Shown: positions 33,670-43,437, numbered from the stretch's first letter. The stretch is 64,000 nucleotides of DNA from Gammaproteobacteria bacterium (GCA_030432755.1 JAUILZ010000008.1:62001-126000), one strand, 5' to 3'. The notes: generated by a model from the letters alone, not told the origin. Program-made: numbers and translations.

Positions 33670-34986
33670 ATGACATCGTCCGCATTAAACATTCTTCTTG
33701 TCAACTATGACTATCCACCCGTAGGCGGCATAGGGACCCAACGAATCTTCCATTTCGCAAAGTACCTGAAACAACTAGGTCACAATCCGGTAGTGCTCAC
33801 GAATTCACACGGGCTTGGAAAAAGCCAGGATCTTACGCTATTCAACGACCCCTGTTTCCAGAACGTCAAAACCTATCGTATGGGCGGATCCAGCCTTATA
33901 CCCTACCACCGTACGGCTTACAAAGGGATAAGGAATCATGTTTATAAGGCCGGACTCGCACTCAGGTATTTCTGGTTCGGACAGATATTCTATGCCTGGT
34001 ACAAAGACTGCAGACCGGAACTTCGGAGACTTGTCGAGGAAGAGAGGATACACTGCGTTTGGACAACCGCACCTTCCTATGCGTCGCTGTATTTCGGCAG
34101 ATACCTGAAACGTAATTTGTCAGTGCCCTGGATCATCGACCTGCGCGATTCTATGTACCGGAGAATGGCAACGGAACCGAATTGGTCGAACAGGCTGCTG
34201 GAAGTCGTAAATCGACTCTGGGAGCGGGAGTTCTGCTGCACAGCGGACCACATCATTTGCGTATCGGATCCCATGAGAGAAAACATGATCGCAAGGGTTT
34301 CTGGGTGCGAACTCAGACCGAAAAGTAGCGTCATTCCTAACGGTTACGATCCCGACGACTACGAAGTCACTCCGAACCCGCGATCGGAGTCGGGTAAGGA
34401 CAGCACTATTCATATTGTCTACACAGGGACACTCATCGGCAGAAGAAAACCAATTTCATTCATGACCGCCGTGCAAGAACTCCTCCGGAGCAATCAGGAA
34501 CTGTCAGAGAGAATCAGATTCACTTTTGCCGGACTGATCGACAACGATATTCAACGCTATATTGAAGACATGTTGGATGGAGCGCAACACGAGTTTCTTG
34601 GCTTCGTAGATCGCAAGGAAGTAATCAGGCTACAAACATCCGCGGATATTCTTCTACTGCTGACAATTGAAATTCCACACTTGTTCTCCAGTGAGATCAT
34701 GACTGGAAAGATCTTTGAATACATCGGCGCAAACAGACCGATCTTTGCCACCACGCCGCCGGGCCCATTGCGGGAATTGATCAAAGCCGAAAAATTCGGG
34801 TGGGCAGCGGATTCCGGAAATTCAGACGACATACTGCGATTGTTGAAGCAGGCCATCGATGAACTCACCTCGGGTAGACTACAGAGCTTTAAGCCAAAAG
34901 AATCCGTGAGAAAGTCGTTTTCCAGACAATGCCAGGCGCAATCCCTGGCGCGAATTATGCTGCAACTGACAGGAATTAGAAAATAG
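33670..34986 (+). CDS. GT4-like glycosyltransferase
   Basis: The 438-residue protein starts at the ATG at 33670 (MTSSALNILL); an upstream TTG adds no homology. The N-terminal domain has NYDYPPVGGIGTQRIFHFAKYL, common to WbuB/Fnl-type GT4 enzymes. The C-terminal domain has VIPNGYDPDDY, YTGTLIGRRKP and KIFEYIGANRPIFATTPPGPL. The acceptor is unknown. It converges with the six-gene minus-strand operon, whose last stop is 11 bases away. Confidence 0.88.
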   Translation: MTSSALNILLVNYDYPPVGGIGTQRIFHFAKYLKQLGHNPVVLTNSHGLGKSQDLTLFNDPCFQNVKTYRMGGSSLIPYHRTAYKGIRNHVYKAGLALRYFWFGQIFYAWYKDCRPELRRLVEEERIHCVWTTAPSYASLYFGRYLKRNLSVPWIIDLRDSMYRRMATEPNWSNRLLEVVNRLWEREFCCTADHIICVSDPMRENMIARVSGCELRPKSSVIPNGYDPDDYEVTPNPRSESGKDSTIHIVYTGTLIGRRKPISFMTAVQELLRSNQELSERIRFTFAGLIDNDIQRYIEDMLDGAQHEFLGFVDRKEVIRLQTSADILLLLTIEIPHLFSSEIMTGKIFEYIGANRPIFATTPPGPLRELIKAEKFGWAADSGNSDDILRLLKQAIDELTSGRLQSFKPKESVRKSFSRQCQAQSLARIMLQLTGIRK

Positions 34987-34996
34987 CAGGCGACAC

Positions 34997-35902
34997 CTAA
35001 TGACCGTTATCACGAATATACCGGGCTGGATTTCCAGCATACACGACGCCGCTAGGTATATCCTTGGTTACGACAGAAGAAGTTCCAACAAGTACATTGT
35101 CTCCGACTTTCCTCTTGTTGTTGACCGATGAATTGGGCCCCAACCACGAATACTCACCGATCGTGGAGCCACCGGAAACGGTACACCCGGCATGAATATA
35201 CGTGCTTTTTCCAATTTTAACGCCGTGTCCTAACATGGACAGGTTATTGATCTTGGCATCATCTCCTATCGTCGTATTCGAAAGAGATCCCCGATCGATA
35301 CAACACAGCGCACCTATATCGACACGCATACCAATATCCACTCCTGCAAGATGCGGAAAACGCAGCGAACGGCCGTCGTTCTCTCTGACATATCCGAAAC
35401 CAGTCTCACCAACCACACAATTAGGGCCAATTCTGGATCCATTCCCGACACTAACACCGGAACGGATAATGACATTTTCCGCGATAATGACATCATCTCC
35501 AATCACGCATCCAGTCGGATCAATATGCGCAGTGGAGTGAACAAACGCACTGTTTGAAATCGTCGACCTGAATGAGTAGTTGGAAATTTCGTTCTCGCTC
35601 AGAATCTCGCCGACGACTTTGACAAAAGTCAATTTTGGCTCTCTTACACCGATGAGAGTTCTTATGCCGTCAACGGTATACCCCTTACGCACGTTTTCGC
35701 TGACCAAGACGATTCCGCCAGTCGCATTCTCTCCATTGCCATCGTCAAACGACAAGATATTGAGCGAAGCGCGATCCGGGCGCGAAATTCCGACAATCTC
35801 ATCATCCTCCGGCATCTCCGTCGGTTGGGACATGTAGGGCGTAAGGTACCCAGCGATTCTAGTTCGCGTCCTGAGCATGAATACCTCGTCGGACTTTTTC
35901 AT
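34997..35902 (-). CDS. LpxD-like N-acyltransferase with left-handed beta-helix
   Basis: The 301-residue protein has an N-terminal region (to ~110) resembling the UDP-binding domain of LpxD (VGISRPDRASLNILSF, GGIVLVSEN, REPKLTFVKVVGEI) and then hexapeptide repeats (120-285). The catalytic-His motif is kept: NLSMLGHGVKIG, His226. It is shorter than LpxD (about 340) and lies in a glycan operon, so it is probably not the lipid A enzyme. Its start overlaps the PIG-L deacetylase stop as ATGA. A deacetylase directly coupled to an N-acyltransferase suggests that an N-acetyl group on a sugar is replaced by another acyl group; see findings. Confidence 0.82.
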   Translation of the reverse strand: MKKSDEVFMLRTRTRIAGYLTPYMSQPTEMPEDDEIVGISRPDRASLNILSFDDGNGENATGGIVLVSENVRKGYTVDGIRTLIGVREPKLTFVKVVGEILSENEISNYSFRSTISNSAFVHSTAHIDPTGCVIGDDVIIAENVIIRSGVSVGNGSRIGPNCVVGETGFGYVRENDGRSLRFPHLAGVDIGMRVDIGALCCIDRGSLSNTTIGDDAKINNLSMLGHGVKIGKSTYIHAGCTVSGGSTIGEYSWLGPNSSVNNKRKVGDNVLVGTSSVVTKDIPSGVVYAGNPARYIRDNGH

Positions 35903-36543
35903 CGAACCCGGTCCACAACGCGCACCACCTCAAATGCTTCTGCGTATTCAAGCCCTGACTGAAGACCTCGCGTCTTCGCGACACTCGTAATGATATCACC
36001 GGAGCTGTATGGGCGACCGGCTTGCGATCTGTATTCGGTTATGGCCGCAATCTTTGTCCGGATATGCGCATCAGTTACTTCGATAAACAGGTTGGCTTTC
36101 AGCGAATAACCATTCCATACTTGTTCGTAACCAAGAATTGTCGATTTCTTAAATGCCCGTAGCGATTCTGAATAGATCAACTGATGATCCTGGTGAACAT
36201 CTGTCGATGCAGGAACGATCACGACATCTGGTTGAATCGAATTTCGGATATCGATCATTGTGTCCAGGATTTCCTGCCGGTTCTCAATAAATCGTCTCAC
36301 TCTGAAATCCAGTATTCTGGTGTGGCTTTCGGGAATCCCGAGAGCCCTCGCGGCAGCTCGTGATTCCTGCCGCAGGATATCCTTCGGGTAGCCATCTGGC
36401 ACCGATTCTTCACACGCGGAAAAAGCCACTGAAGTCACTGACTGGACAGTACCGATGATCTTGGAAACGGTGGCACCACATCCAAACTCCATATCGTCGG
36501 TATGCGGCGAAAGAATCAATACTCGGGAACCAGAGTCAAACAT
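35899..36543 (-). CDS. PIG-L (LmbE-like) sugar N-deacetylase
   Basis: The 214-residue protein has the family metal site SPHTDDMEFGCG (His14, Asp16, Asp17) and a second site STDVHQDHQ. Members remove the N-acetyl group from GlcNAc-type sugars or GlcNAc-inositols. It overlaps the methyltransferase by 8 bases and the LpxD-like gene by 4. The substrate in a glycan operon could be a nucleotide sugar or a lipid-linked sugar. The motif HTDDMEFG has small variations from the standard HPDDE. Confidence 0.88.
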   Translation of the reverse strand: MFDSGSRVLILSPHTDDMEFGCGATVSKIIGTVQSVTSVAFSACEESVPDGYPKDILRQESRAAARALGIPESHTRILDFRVRRFIENRQEILDTMIDIRNSIQPDVVIVPASTDVHQDHQLIYSESLRAFKKSTILGYEQVWNGYSLKANLFIEVTDAHIRTKIAAITEYRSQAGRPYSSGDIITSVAKTRGLQSGLEYAEAFEVVRVVDRVR

Positions 36544-37507
36544 AATTCTCCCTTCCGTGCTCGCTCTTCCTGGTCATCTTCACATACAGCCCATACTCCG
36601 CGGGTATGTCGGTCATTACCTTGGAATATTTCAATGCTGCAAAAGCTGTCACGACCAAGCGCATGGCCTTGAATAACCTCCACCTGAGCTTCGATGAATT
36701 GACCAGCTTTCGTATTCGGTAGATATTCCATTTTTCAAGTAATCCTGCAACGACTGCATTACGGGCCGGCGAGAATGATGCTTGCGTTTCCACGTCAAAA
36801 TCATCTGAAAACATCATTGACCAGAATTCGGGCGCGAAGGCCGTGATCAAGTCTGGCGGACTCGTGGTAAACGGCCATACATGATTTACACCCATTCGAT
36901 CAGCAAAGTTTCTGTTGGGCGCATTCATCAAGATCACGCCAGATTCACTCAATTGTTCCGAAAGGTCATTCAACAAGCCAACCGGGTCCTCCACACAACC
37001 GATCGTGCCCACCAAAACCACGACTTCGTACTTCGGGCCTGAAAACACTTTCCACTCATCCAGAGTGCAGTAGTGCTCACCAAATTGGCTCCTCGCATCC
37101 GCAATTGCACTCGAGGATACATCCATGCCTGTTGCGTTGAATCCTATCGAATTGAAGTATGCCGTAAGGTAACCCGAAGAACACCCAACCTCCAGGATTT
37201 TGCACTGCAGAGGCATCTTTTCGATATTTTCGATAACATACCGGTACTTCGGTACGCCAATCAATAGCCTCCTGATGGAATCACAATCACCATTTCGGAA
37301 TGCATCGGACACCGCTCTGGCGAGTGCCTTGTGTGGCTCATACGTGGAATTCGCGGTTGCATGCAGGAATTCATATACCTCTTCCTTGTAAGGTGCGAAC
37401 CTTGAACCGCAATCGGGACACTGGAGAATCTCGACATTGTAGTCACAATATGTCGAGACTGATCCAAGTTTAATGGCATTCCGCTCGCCGCAAATTCGGC
37501 ATTCCAC
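36536..37507 (-). CDS. SAM-dependent methyltransferase with N-terminal zinc ribbon
   Basis: The 323-residue protein opens with a zinc ribbon, C3-x2-C6 ... C30-x2-C33 (MECRICGE, LQCPDCGSRF). The SAM motif I is ILEVGCSSGYL and the acidic motif II is GMDVSSSA. The C-terminus is extended with hydrophobic and basic stretches. This architecture is common among polysaccharide-cluster methyltransferases that act on sugars. One base separates it from the upstream pyruvyl transferase gene; it overlaps the PIG-L gene by 8. Confidence 0.86.
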   Translation of the reverse strand: MECRICGERNAIKLGSVSTYCDYNVEILQCPDCGSRFAPYKEEVYEFLHATANSTYEPHKALARAVSDAFRNGDCDSIRRLLIGVPKYRYVIENIEKMPLQCKILEVGCSSGYLTAYFNSIGFNATGMDVSSSAIADARSQFGEHYCTLDEWKVFSGPKYEVVVLVGTIGCVEDPVGLLNDLSEQLSESGVILMNAPNRNFADRMGVNHVWPFTTSPPDLITAFAPEFWSMMFSDDFDVETQASFSPARNAVVAGLLEKWNIYRIRKLVNSSKLRWRLFKAMRLVVTAFAALKYSKVMTDIPAEYGLYVKMTRKSEHGRENYV

Positions 37508-37508
37508 C

Positions 37509-38717
37509 TTATCGCTCCGCTAGCAGTGAAAGATATCTCTCAACGTTGACTCTAACCATTTGTTCGACATTCGACTGACAATCACAAATTTTCTTAGCAA
37601 GTGACGATCGGTTCTCCATAATGTCCTCAATCTTTGCGATCAGTTCTGATGGTCCGCCGGACTCCATGCTCTCTATGACATACTTCGCCATATCGTACTG
37701 AGCCATCAGATCACGGTATTTCTGATGCCATGAAATGGAGATACACGGAACACCGGTAGAAAGTGCGGCGACCACGCTGTGATACCTGCCACCCACATGT
37801 ATTTTGGCCCCACTGATGATGCGTTTGAGCTCTTTTGGACCATAGTCATTTTCAACCAGGAATAATTTATCTGACTGCGCAATCGACGAATGGATCAAAC
37901 GACATACCGCTGCATCACATGAATTGGGAACAGAGTTGATCTTCCTGACTGTATGGGGCAACAAAACAATATTGAGACCCGCATCCATCTGTGACCGACA
38001 TGCTTCAGCCAGAGCGCGCACATGGTTGTTATCGATGCCTACTCCTCCGGATTTTGAATATAGCACCGCACTGGGAGACACGGTCACATAGTCCTGGCTG
38101 GCCCATGAACCAAAGCTGTCCAGATCACCATCGTCTGCGCCAAGCGTAACTGCAACATCCGGATAGGACTCTGCTTTCGCATGGGGCAACAATTCCAGGA
38201 CTCGCTTCTTACACTCCTCCCCACGGCAGAATACTACCGGAACAGATCCGAGATCAATTCGAGCGAGCGTCCTGACGAGCCGAGTTGAAAACGGACCGTA
38301 ACTCTGGGTCCACGGAAGAAATTTGACACCTAGTATCCTTGCAATACTCCAGTAGGTAAATCTTCCGTTCAGGATAGATTTGACCCGTCCAGTTGGCGGT
38401 CCGACGTAGCTGACAGCCGTCATATCCATGAGTGCAGCGGAACTCCTCAGGTTGCGCAACCAAACCTTTGCCCGTCGAAAATTTCCGCCCAAAAACAGGT
38501 ACGGGGGAAACAGGTTTTTAAGCGAAACTTTCTCAATGACGGTTGTTCGGAACTGCGCCGCCGCTTCCACTTCGTATTGAAACTCTTCTCCGCCTGGAAC
38601 CGAAAATACAAGATCCACATCCGGCCTGTAGCGCACGATTGCGTCTTTCAGCGACAGGGCAATTGCTGGGCCTCCCTTGTTTCCCTGCATACAGAGACCG
38701 GTAACCAGAATCCTCAT
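37509..38717 (-). CDS. Polysaccharide pyruvyl transferase family protein
   Basis: The 402-residue protein matches the WcaK/CsaB family. It opens ILVTGLCMQGNKGGPAIALSLKDAI, has a central VVFCRGEECKKRVLEL, SYPDVAVTL and the conserved C-terminal IHVGGRYHSVVAALSTGVPCISISWHQKY with the catalytic-type His. The family adds pyruvate ketals from phosphoenolpyruvate to sugars, although several members have other roles. It overlaps the F420-beta-like gene by 4 bases (ATGA). Confidence 0.9.
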   Translation of the reverse strand: MRILVTGLCMQGNKGGPAIALSLKDAIVRYRPDVDLVFSVPGGEEFQYEVEAAAQFRTTVIEKVSLKNLFPPYLFLGGNFRRAKVWLRNLRSSAALMDMTAVSYVGPPTGRVKSILNGRFTYWSIARILGVKFLPWTQSYGPFSTRLVRTLARIDLGSVPVVFCRGEECKKRVLELLPHAKAESYPDVAVTLGADDGDLDSFGSWASQDYVTVSPSAVLYSKSGGVGIDNNHVRALAEACRSQMDAGLNIVLLPHTVRKINSVPNSCDAAVCRLIHSSIAQSDKLFLVENDYGPKELKRIISGAKIHVGGRYHSVVAALSTGVPCISISWHQKYRDLMAQYDMAKYVIESMESGGPSELIAKIEDIMENRSSLAKKICDCQSNVEQMVRVNVERYLSLLAER

Positions 38718-40027
38718 TTTCTTCCAAACTGCTGCTTGAGATAGGAGACATACAGCAGGGGCCGACTGAGCAAATAAAGAAACCTGAATAGTTTGTACCT
38801 TCGGGATCTTATGATATGTCGAAACCAGTCGTTCCTCATGAATCCGATACTCTCCACAAAACTCAATTTTTCATTTTCAAGGAACGGGTAGTGGGGAACA
38901 CACCGGTGACGATTTCTCTGGTAGATCGCCAGTTTCTGCGCAACTTTTCCATACACGAGATTAGGGCTTTGGCTTTCTACGATATCCTCCACGCACCCCT
39001 TCTCGAGAATCAGTCGGCTTTGTTGCCTAAGGTCGTCTACCAGGGTCATAGCGAGGTCGGATCGAACAACGACAATTGACAATTTCTGCTGCCCTTTTCT
39101 CGCCAGCCACGCATCCCCTACGCTAATATCTGCCGATACATTGGTATGATTCTGGCACAGCCTGCAACGCATTCTGTTCATCTCGGTTGAGAACGAACTA
39201 CGATAGACCAGGCGTTCCGTGAACGTCTTGTGAACACGTCGATCAAATTGAACTGGCGTCTCGGCATCAAACCAAATCTTCAACTTTCCAACTTTGTCTT
39301 CACCACGATACCTGACGTCTCGGATCTTGCCCTCCAGCCCCATCGACTCAGTGAAACTGGAAATGGCGTGGTGACTATACATCCAGCCGCAAATAATCCC
39401 AACCCGCAGATGTATCCTGTCCGCCAGTGAAGGGTTGCATTCCCGTATGTAATTGTCGATTCCCTCCAGATGACACGGAATGGAAACTATAACGAAAGGA
39501 CCGTCTTGATTTTCCAGAACCCGCAACGCATTGAAAACTCCAATAGAGTGATAGATCGAGCCAGGCATTTTGCGCAGATCCTTCGGATCTGAGTAAGCAA
39601 TTGCGTCGTATTCGATCGAATCCCCGCCATCAATCTCACCCAGTGCAATCACTGAAAATCCTCTTTCCAGATACAAGGCACAAACTTCACGAATGACACC
39701 ACCCGAACTCGAACTTCCGTTCTGCTGAAAAGTCGGCGAATATCCCAGGAGCACCTCCAATACCGGACCCACTCGATCTGACTTATCTCCCCCCTCGGGA
39801 ATTGTACTTTCAGCACCGGCAAACGCATTGATACTGGGACAGACCTGGCCACATTCCCTGGATTTGCATTCTGTCGCACAAACGACGTCATTCTTGATCT
39901 GAACTTCCACGGAGCCTCGGTAGTCGGAAACGTTTCGCCGAATATTGTCATATTGACACGCGACCACACATGCACCGCAGGCAATGCAAAGGTCTGATTC
40001 GACAATGTCTTCGATCGGGGCTTTCAT
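38714..40027 (-). CDS. F420-hydrogenase/dehydrogenase beta-subunit-like Fe-S protein
   Basis: From the ATG at 40027 (MKAPIEDIVESDLC), which makes the ATGA overlap with the flippase stop, the protein has 437 residues. A ferredoxin site opens it, C14-x2-C17-x2-C20-x3-C24, and a second cysteine group follows (CATECKSRECGQVCP). The body is the FrhB/FpoF-type C-terminal domain: GVIREVCALYLERG, VSIPCHLEGIDNYI, RCRLCQNHTNVSADISVGDAW. Such proteins bind FAD and Fe-S and use F420 or another donor. In polysaccharide operons they recur beside pyruvyl transferases. The reaction they perform there is not known. Confidence 0.88.
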   Translation of the reverse strand: MKAPIEDIVESDLCIACGACVVACQYDNIRRNVSDYRGSVEVQIKNDVVCATECKSRECGQVCPSINAFAGAESTIPEGGDKSDRVGPVLEVLLGYSPTFQQNGSSSSGGVIREVCALYLERGFSVIALGEIDGGDSIEYDAIAYSDPKDLRKMPGSIYHSIGVFNALRVLENQDGPFVIVSIPCHLEGIDNYIRECNPSLADRIHLRVGIICGWMYSHHAISSFTESMGLEGKIRDVRYRGEDKVGKLKIWFDAETPVQFDRRVHKTFTERLVYRSSFSTEMNRMRCRLCQNHTNVSADISVGDAWLARKGQQKLSIVVVRSDLAMTLVDDLRQQSRLILEKGCVEDIVESQSPNLVYGKVAQKLAIYQRNRHRCVPHYPFLENEKLSFVESIGFMRNDWFRHIIRSRRYKLFRFLYLLSRPLLYVSYLKQQFGRK

Positions 40028-41478
40028 TGTAAGCACAATACCTCTCTAGCGGCTCTGTAGGCTCCTTGCGCGATGTACAGAACAAACAACATACCGAAGA
40101 TTATTGCGTAGACACTGAAATCCCTGGAAGAGTCCAGTATGACTCGCGAGAGAATCAAAGAAGGGAGCAGATATCGCGCCAGATCAAAGAGGTAACTTTT
40201 CAGGCATTCCAGGAATCTTGCCCAGTACAGAGTAAGTGCGAGGTAAACCAATGCGACCAACGTGAAATAGATATTGATGCTGGTCATATCGTCCCCAATA
40301 ACGTATGGCAATCCCAGTATCGGCAGAATACGTGCGGCGAGCACCAACAAGTTCCAGAATGCCTCAGAGGAATATTTTTCAAATGCGATGAAGTAACTCA
40401 TGGAGTTCGAAATCGTGTTTACTGCGACCATTGCAACAAATGCTGACACGATCCCAAATATCGGGCTCCAGTCTTCGCGAATATAGTGGGAAACCAGTTC
40501 CGCAGCCATGGACGCAGCTATCACGAAACCACTGATTAACGGAACCGTGAGTTGGTGCACCGACGAAACAACCTCCTTTCTTTTTCGAATATCTCCGTAC
40601 TTCGTGATCCGGGCGTATATAGATCGCCAGACAACGCCGCTAATAACAAGCAATGGGCCAGCGACCACACTTTGGAGTACAAAAATATATCCAGCCGCAG
40701 TAATCGATAATGACATCGAAACCACGATCGGCATCACGTTGTTCGCGATCCCGTTGGGAATGGATGTCGCAAAACTGTGCACGATCAGGTGTCGAAACCT
40801 CTGATAGGTTCTAGCCAGCACCTCTATCTGAATTCCATATTCAAGAACGCGATACCGAAACGAGCGGCATTGAATCAGAATCAGAGACAGCATCGCCACT
40901 ATCGAGAGAAGGTATCCGATGATCAGCTCGTTCTGCGCGCCAAACAGATACAACGTCACCACCATGAGGAACCTGGCAGATGGTTGTGCTACCTGGTTCA
41001 GACTGATACTTCGATACGCCTCCTGCCTGACCAGTAGGAAAGTTAACATCGTATAGGCGGAACTCAGTGCGATATATAGCAGTAGCGCAATCATCGTTCC
41101 TCCCTCCAGGTCATACCATTGCAGGTCGAAGATCGTAATTGCTCCAACCGCAACAGCCAGCAGGATCATGATGATCGAAAGCGCAAAGACCCACAGGTCG
41201 AAAATTTGTCCGATATTATGATCATCATTCTCATTGACGAGCGCATAGTTCAGCCTGAGCAGTGTCAGTGGAGTCAGGCACAAAGCCAGGGAAAGAAAGA
41301 GAGAAAGACCGCCCAATTCCTCGGGCGAATACAACTTGACAAATACTGCGGATGATAAAATCCCTACCATACCGCCAACCCCACCTCCCAGAGATTGCGT
41401 AGCAATACCACCGAGAAGCCTGCTTTTCCCAAAGCCAGCGAGCAGGTTACGAAACTCGTTGGTGGCTCTGGATTTCAC
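40024..41478 (-). CDS. Wzx-type oligosaccharide flippase
   Basis: The 484-residue protein starts with GTG at 41478 and has about twelve to fourteen hydrophobic segments, the layout of MOP-superfamily polysaccharide flippases. The N-terminal pattern LLGGIATQSLGGGVGGMVGILSSAVFVKLYSPEELGGLSLFLSLA is typical of Wzx. It moves lipid-linked sugar units across the inner membrane. It starts the compact minus-strand operon. Its divergent neighbour's start is only 28 bases away. Confidence 0.9.
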   Translation of the reverse strand: MKSRATNEFRNLLAGFGKSRLLGGIATQSLGGGVGGMVGILSSAVFVKLYSPEELGGLSLFLSLALCLTPLTLLRLNYALVNENDDHNIGQIFDLWVFALSIIMILLAVAVGAITIFDLQWYDLEGGTMIALLLYIALSSAYTMLTFLLVRQEAYRSISLNQVAQPSARFLMVVTLYLFGAQNELIIGYLLSIVAMLSLILIQCRSFRYRVLEYGIQIEVLARTYQRFRHLIVHSFATSIPNGIANNVMPIVVSMSLSITAAGYIFVLQSVVAGPLLVISGVVWRSIYARITKYGDIRKRKEVVSSVHQLTVPLISGFVIAASMAAELVSHYIREDWSPIFGIVSAFVAMVAVNTISNSMSYFIAFEKYSSEAFWNLLVLAARILPILGLPYVIGDDMTSINIYFTLVALVYLALTLYWARFLECLKSYLFDLARYLLPSLILSRVILDSSRDFSVYAIIFGMLFVLYIAQGAYRAAREVLCLQ

Positions 41479-41506
41479 TGACAGTACAGACTTTTTCTAC
41501 CGATTG

Positions 41507-42907
41507 ATGGACAGACTCGAAATTTACTTCTCAGATACGTTTGCGACGGAAAAGAGATACATCGCATATCTGGTATTCGAGTGGTTTATGGGGGCAGAAG
41601 TAGAATATCATTTTCATGATCAGAAAGCATATAGAGTCAAGGGAAATTCCGGCGAACTGGCCCTTCCTGACGTGTTTTTTGACCTCCTCTCAGGCACCTG
41701 GTTGACCGAGGCCTCACTTGCACTGATTCCACCCGCCAGAGTCGTTTCCGTAGACAGTTCGAATACCGAGTTAAGCAGTCTCTTTGATGATCGCACCACC
41801 GATGAATCCAGCCCGTTCTTCGGGACTCCATCGGTATCAGGAGGAAACATCATTGAATCGAATATCGACTTTCTGGGAAACATATTTTTTCATGTATCCA
41901 GGTATGAGGAATACTGCCAAGCCAGGTCGGATGCGCATTTGAGGTATCAGGCTGCCTCTTCGGTACTAGGCGTTGAAGACCTCCTTCAACGCCCCTTGGT
42001 AAACGAGTTCTTGTCAGTTCTGAAGACAATGTTGCGCCGTATCGGGGTCAGAAGCTTTAAAACTTTCCGGTTTTCACAAGCCATCACCTGCGATATAGAT
42101 TTTCTCTCCTATCCGCAGGGAAAAAACCTTTTCTGGAAGATGGTGAACCTCTCGAAAAGGGCAAAATCCGGAACTCTCGTCGAGAGTGCCACAGCGGATA
42201 TCTACCGCGTTTTCCATTCGCGGTTCATAAGCTATCAATCTGACCACTTCAATAGCTTCCACCGGCTTGTCGAACGTGCCGGAGAAACCGGTTCTAAAAT
42301 GATTTTCTTCCTCATGAGCGATGCCAGTACTACTCAGAACGGGTCAGACTATCGCCTGAACGACCACAGGCTGGAGGTCGTATTTGATCTTGCTAGCAAG
42401 TATGATTTTGTTGAATTTGGATTACACGGAAGCTATCACTCATACGACAGCATTGAACTGCTCTCAGCAGAGTTTGAGAACCTGAAAGCAGCGCTGAAGA
42501 GCTATTCGCTCGATTCACGGCTGCTATATTCACGCCAGCACTTTCTTCGATGGAATCAACGATCTACTCCCGGCTTACTCGAAAAAATCAACGTACAGTG
42601 CGATTCGACCCTGGGCTATGCTGAATCTCCAGGATTTCGATCTTCCTGTTGTCTACCCTACCCCATGTACGATCTGCAAACAGGAACCCGTCTCAATCTC
42701 CTGGAGTTGCCGCTCGTCTTGATGGACAGATCCCTGCTCGATAGCAGGTATCTTGGCCTGGAAAATCCTGACCAGGCACTTGATCTCGCATTGAACCTGA
42801 AACAGGAATGTATCAAGCACAATGGCGTCTTCACGCTACTCTGGCACAACAGCAGCTTTTTGAACACCAAAGAGTCACTGCTTTTCGATGCCATCACGCA
42901 GAACTGA
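41507..42907 (+). CDS. Polysaccharide deacetylase-like protein
   Basis: The 466-residue protein starts at the ATG at 41507; an upstream extension overlaps the flippase. The N-terminal ~200 residues match a domain often found with polysaccharide deacetylases (MDRLEIYFSDTFATEKRYIAYLVFEWFMGAEVEY; ITCDIDFLSYPQGKN). The NodB-like part shows an Asp in TCDIDFL and a His-rich HGSYHSY motif. No signal peptide is seen, so it acts in the cytoplasm or its export is not obvious. It may remove N- or O-acyl groups from a lipid-linked sugar. The metal site should be checked by structure. Confidence 0.75.
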   Translation: MDRLEIYFSDTFATEKRYIAYLVFEWFMGAEVEYHFHDQKAYRVKGNSGELALPDVFFDLLSGTWLTEASLALIPPARVVSVDSSNTELSSLFDDRTTDESSPFFGTPSVSGGNIIESNIDFLGNIFFHVSRYEEYCQARSDAHLRYQAASSVLGVEDLLQRPLVNEFLSVLKTMLRRIGVRSFKTFRFSQAITCDIDFLSYPQGKNLFWKMVNLSKRAKSGTLVESATADIYRVFHSRFISYQSDHFNSFHRLVERAGETGSKMIFFLMSDASTTQNGSDYRLNDHRLEVVFDLASKYDFVEFGLHGSYHSYDSIELLSAEFENLKAALKSYSLDSRLLYSRQHFLRWNQRSTPGLLEKINVQCDSTLGYAESPGFRSSCCLPYPMYDLQTGTRLNLLELPLVLMDRSLLDSRYLGLENPDQALDLALNLKQECIKHNGVFTLLWHNSSFLNTKESLLFDAITQN

Positions 42908-42936
42908 ACTGCATGTACGTGAGCTTCCAGTCTGCA

Positions 42937-43437
42937 TCAGTCCTGCATAGAACGCCCCGATTTATCAACGGTTCCCATTTGCCTTGCCGGCGATCCCATC
43001 GCGAGAGCGAACGGTTTAACATTTTTTGTCACGACCGCACCAGCACCGATCAACGCATACTCACCAATACAGACTCCGCAAATAATGGTTGCATTTGCGC
43101 CTAAAGTAGCCCCTGACTTGATGAGTGTTTTCCTGAACTCACTCTTCTTATCCATGAACGCTCTCGGGTTTATCACGTTCGTGAATACCACGGATGGCCC
43201 AACGAACACACCATCTTCCAGCTCAACCCCTTCATATATCGAGACATTGTTCTGAACCTTACATCCGTTGCCGATCTTTACATTCTTACCTACAAACACA
43301 TTCTGGCCCAGGACGCAGTCGCGACCGATTTGCACCCCTTCTGATATGTGAGTCCAGTGCCATATCCTGGAATTGTTTCCTATGTATACATCGGCATCGA
43401 CAATTGCCGTGTCGTGAACAAAGCAGGAGTTATTCAC
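42937..43437 (-). CDS. WbpD/WlbB-type N-acetyltransferase
   Basis: The 166 residues form a left-handed beta-helix: [52 protein letters not shown], then ..[35 protein letters not shown]. The IWHWTHIS and MGSPARQMG motifs are those of WbpD/WlbB, which N-acetylates the 3-amino group of UDP-2-acetamido-3-amino-2,3-dideoxyglucuronate. It overlaps the WbpB-like gene by 4 bases. Together they belong to the pathway to UDP-2,3-diacetamido-2,3-dideoxy-glucuronic/mannuronic acid. Confidence 0.88.
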   Translation of the reverse strand: MNNSCFVHDTAIVDADVYIGNNSRIWHWTHISEGVQIGRDCVLGQNVFVGKNVKIGNGCKVQNNVSIYEGVELEDGVFVGPSVVFTNVINPRAFMDKKSEFRKTLIKSGATLGANATIICGVCIGEYALIGAGAVVTKNVKPFALAMGSPARQMGTVDKSGRSMQD

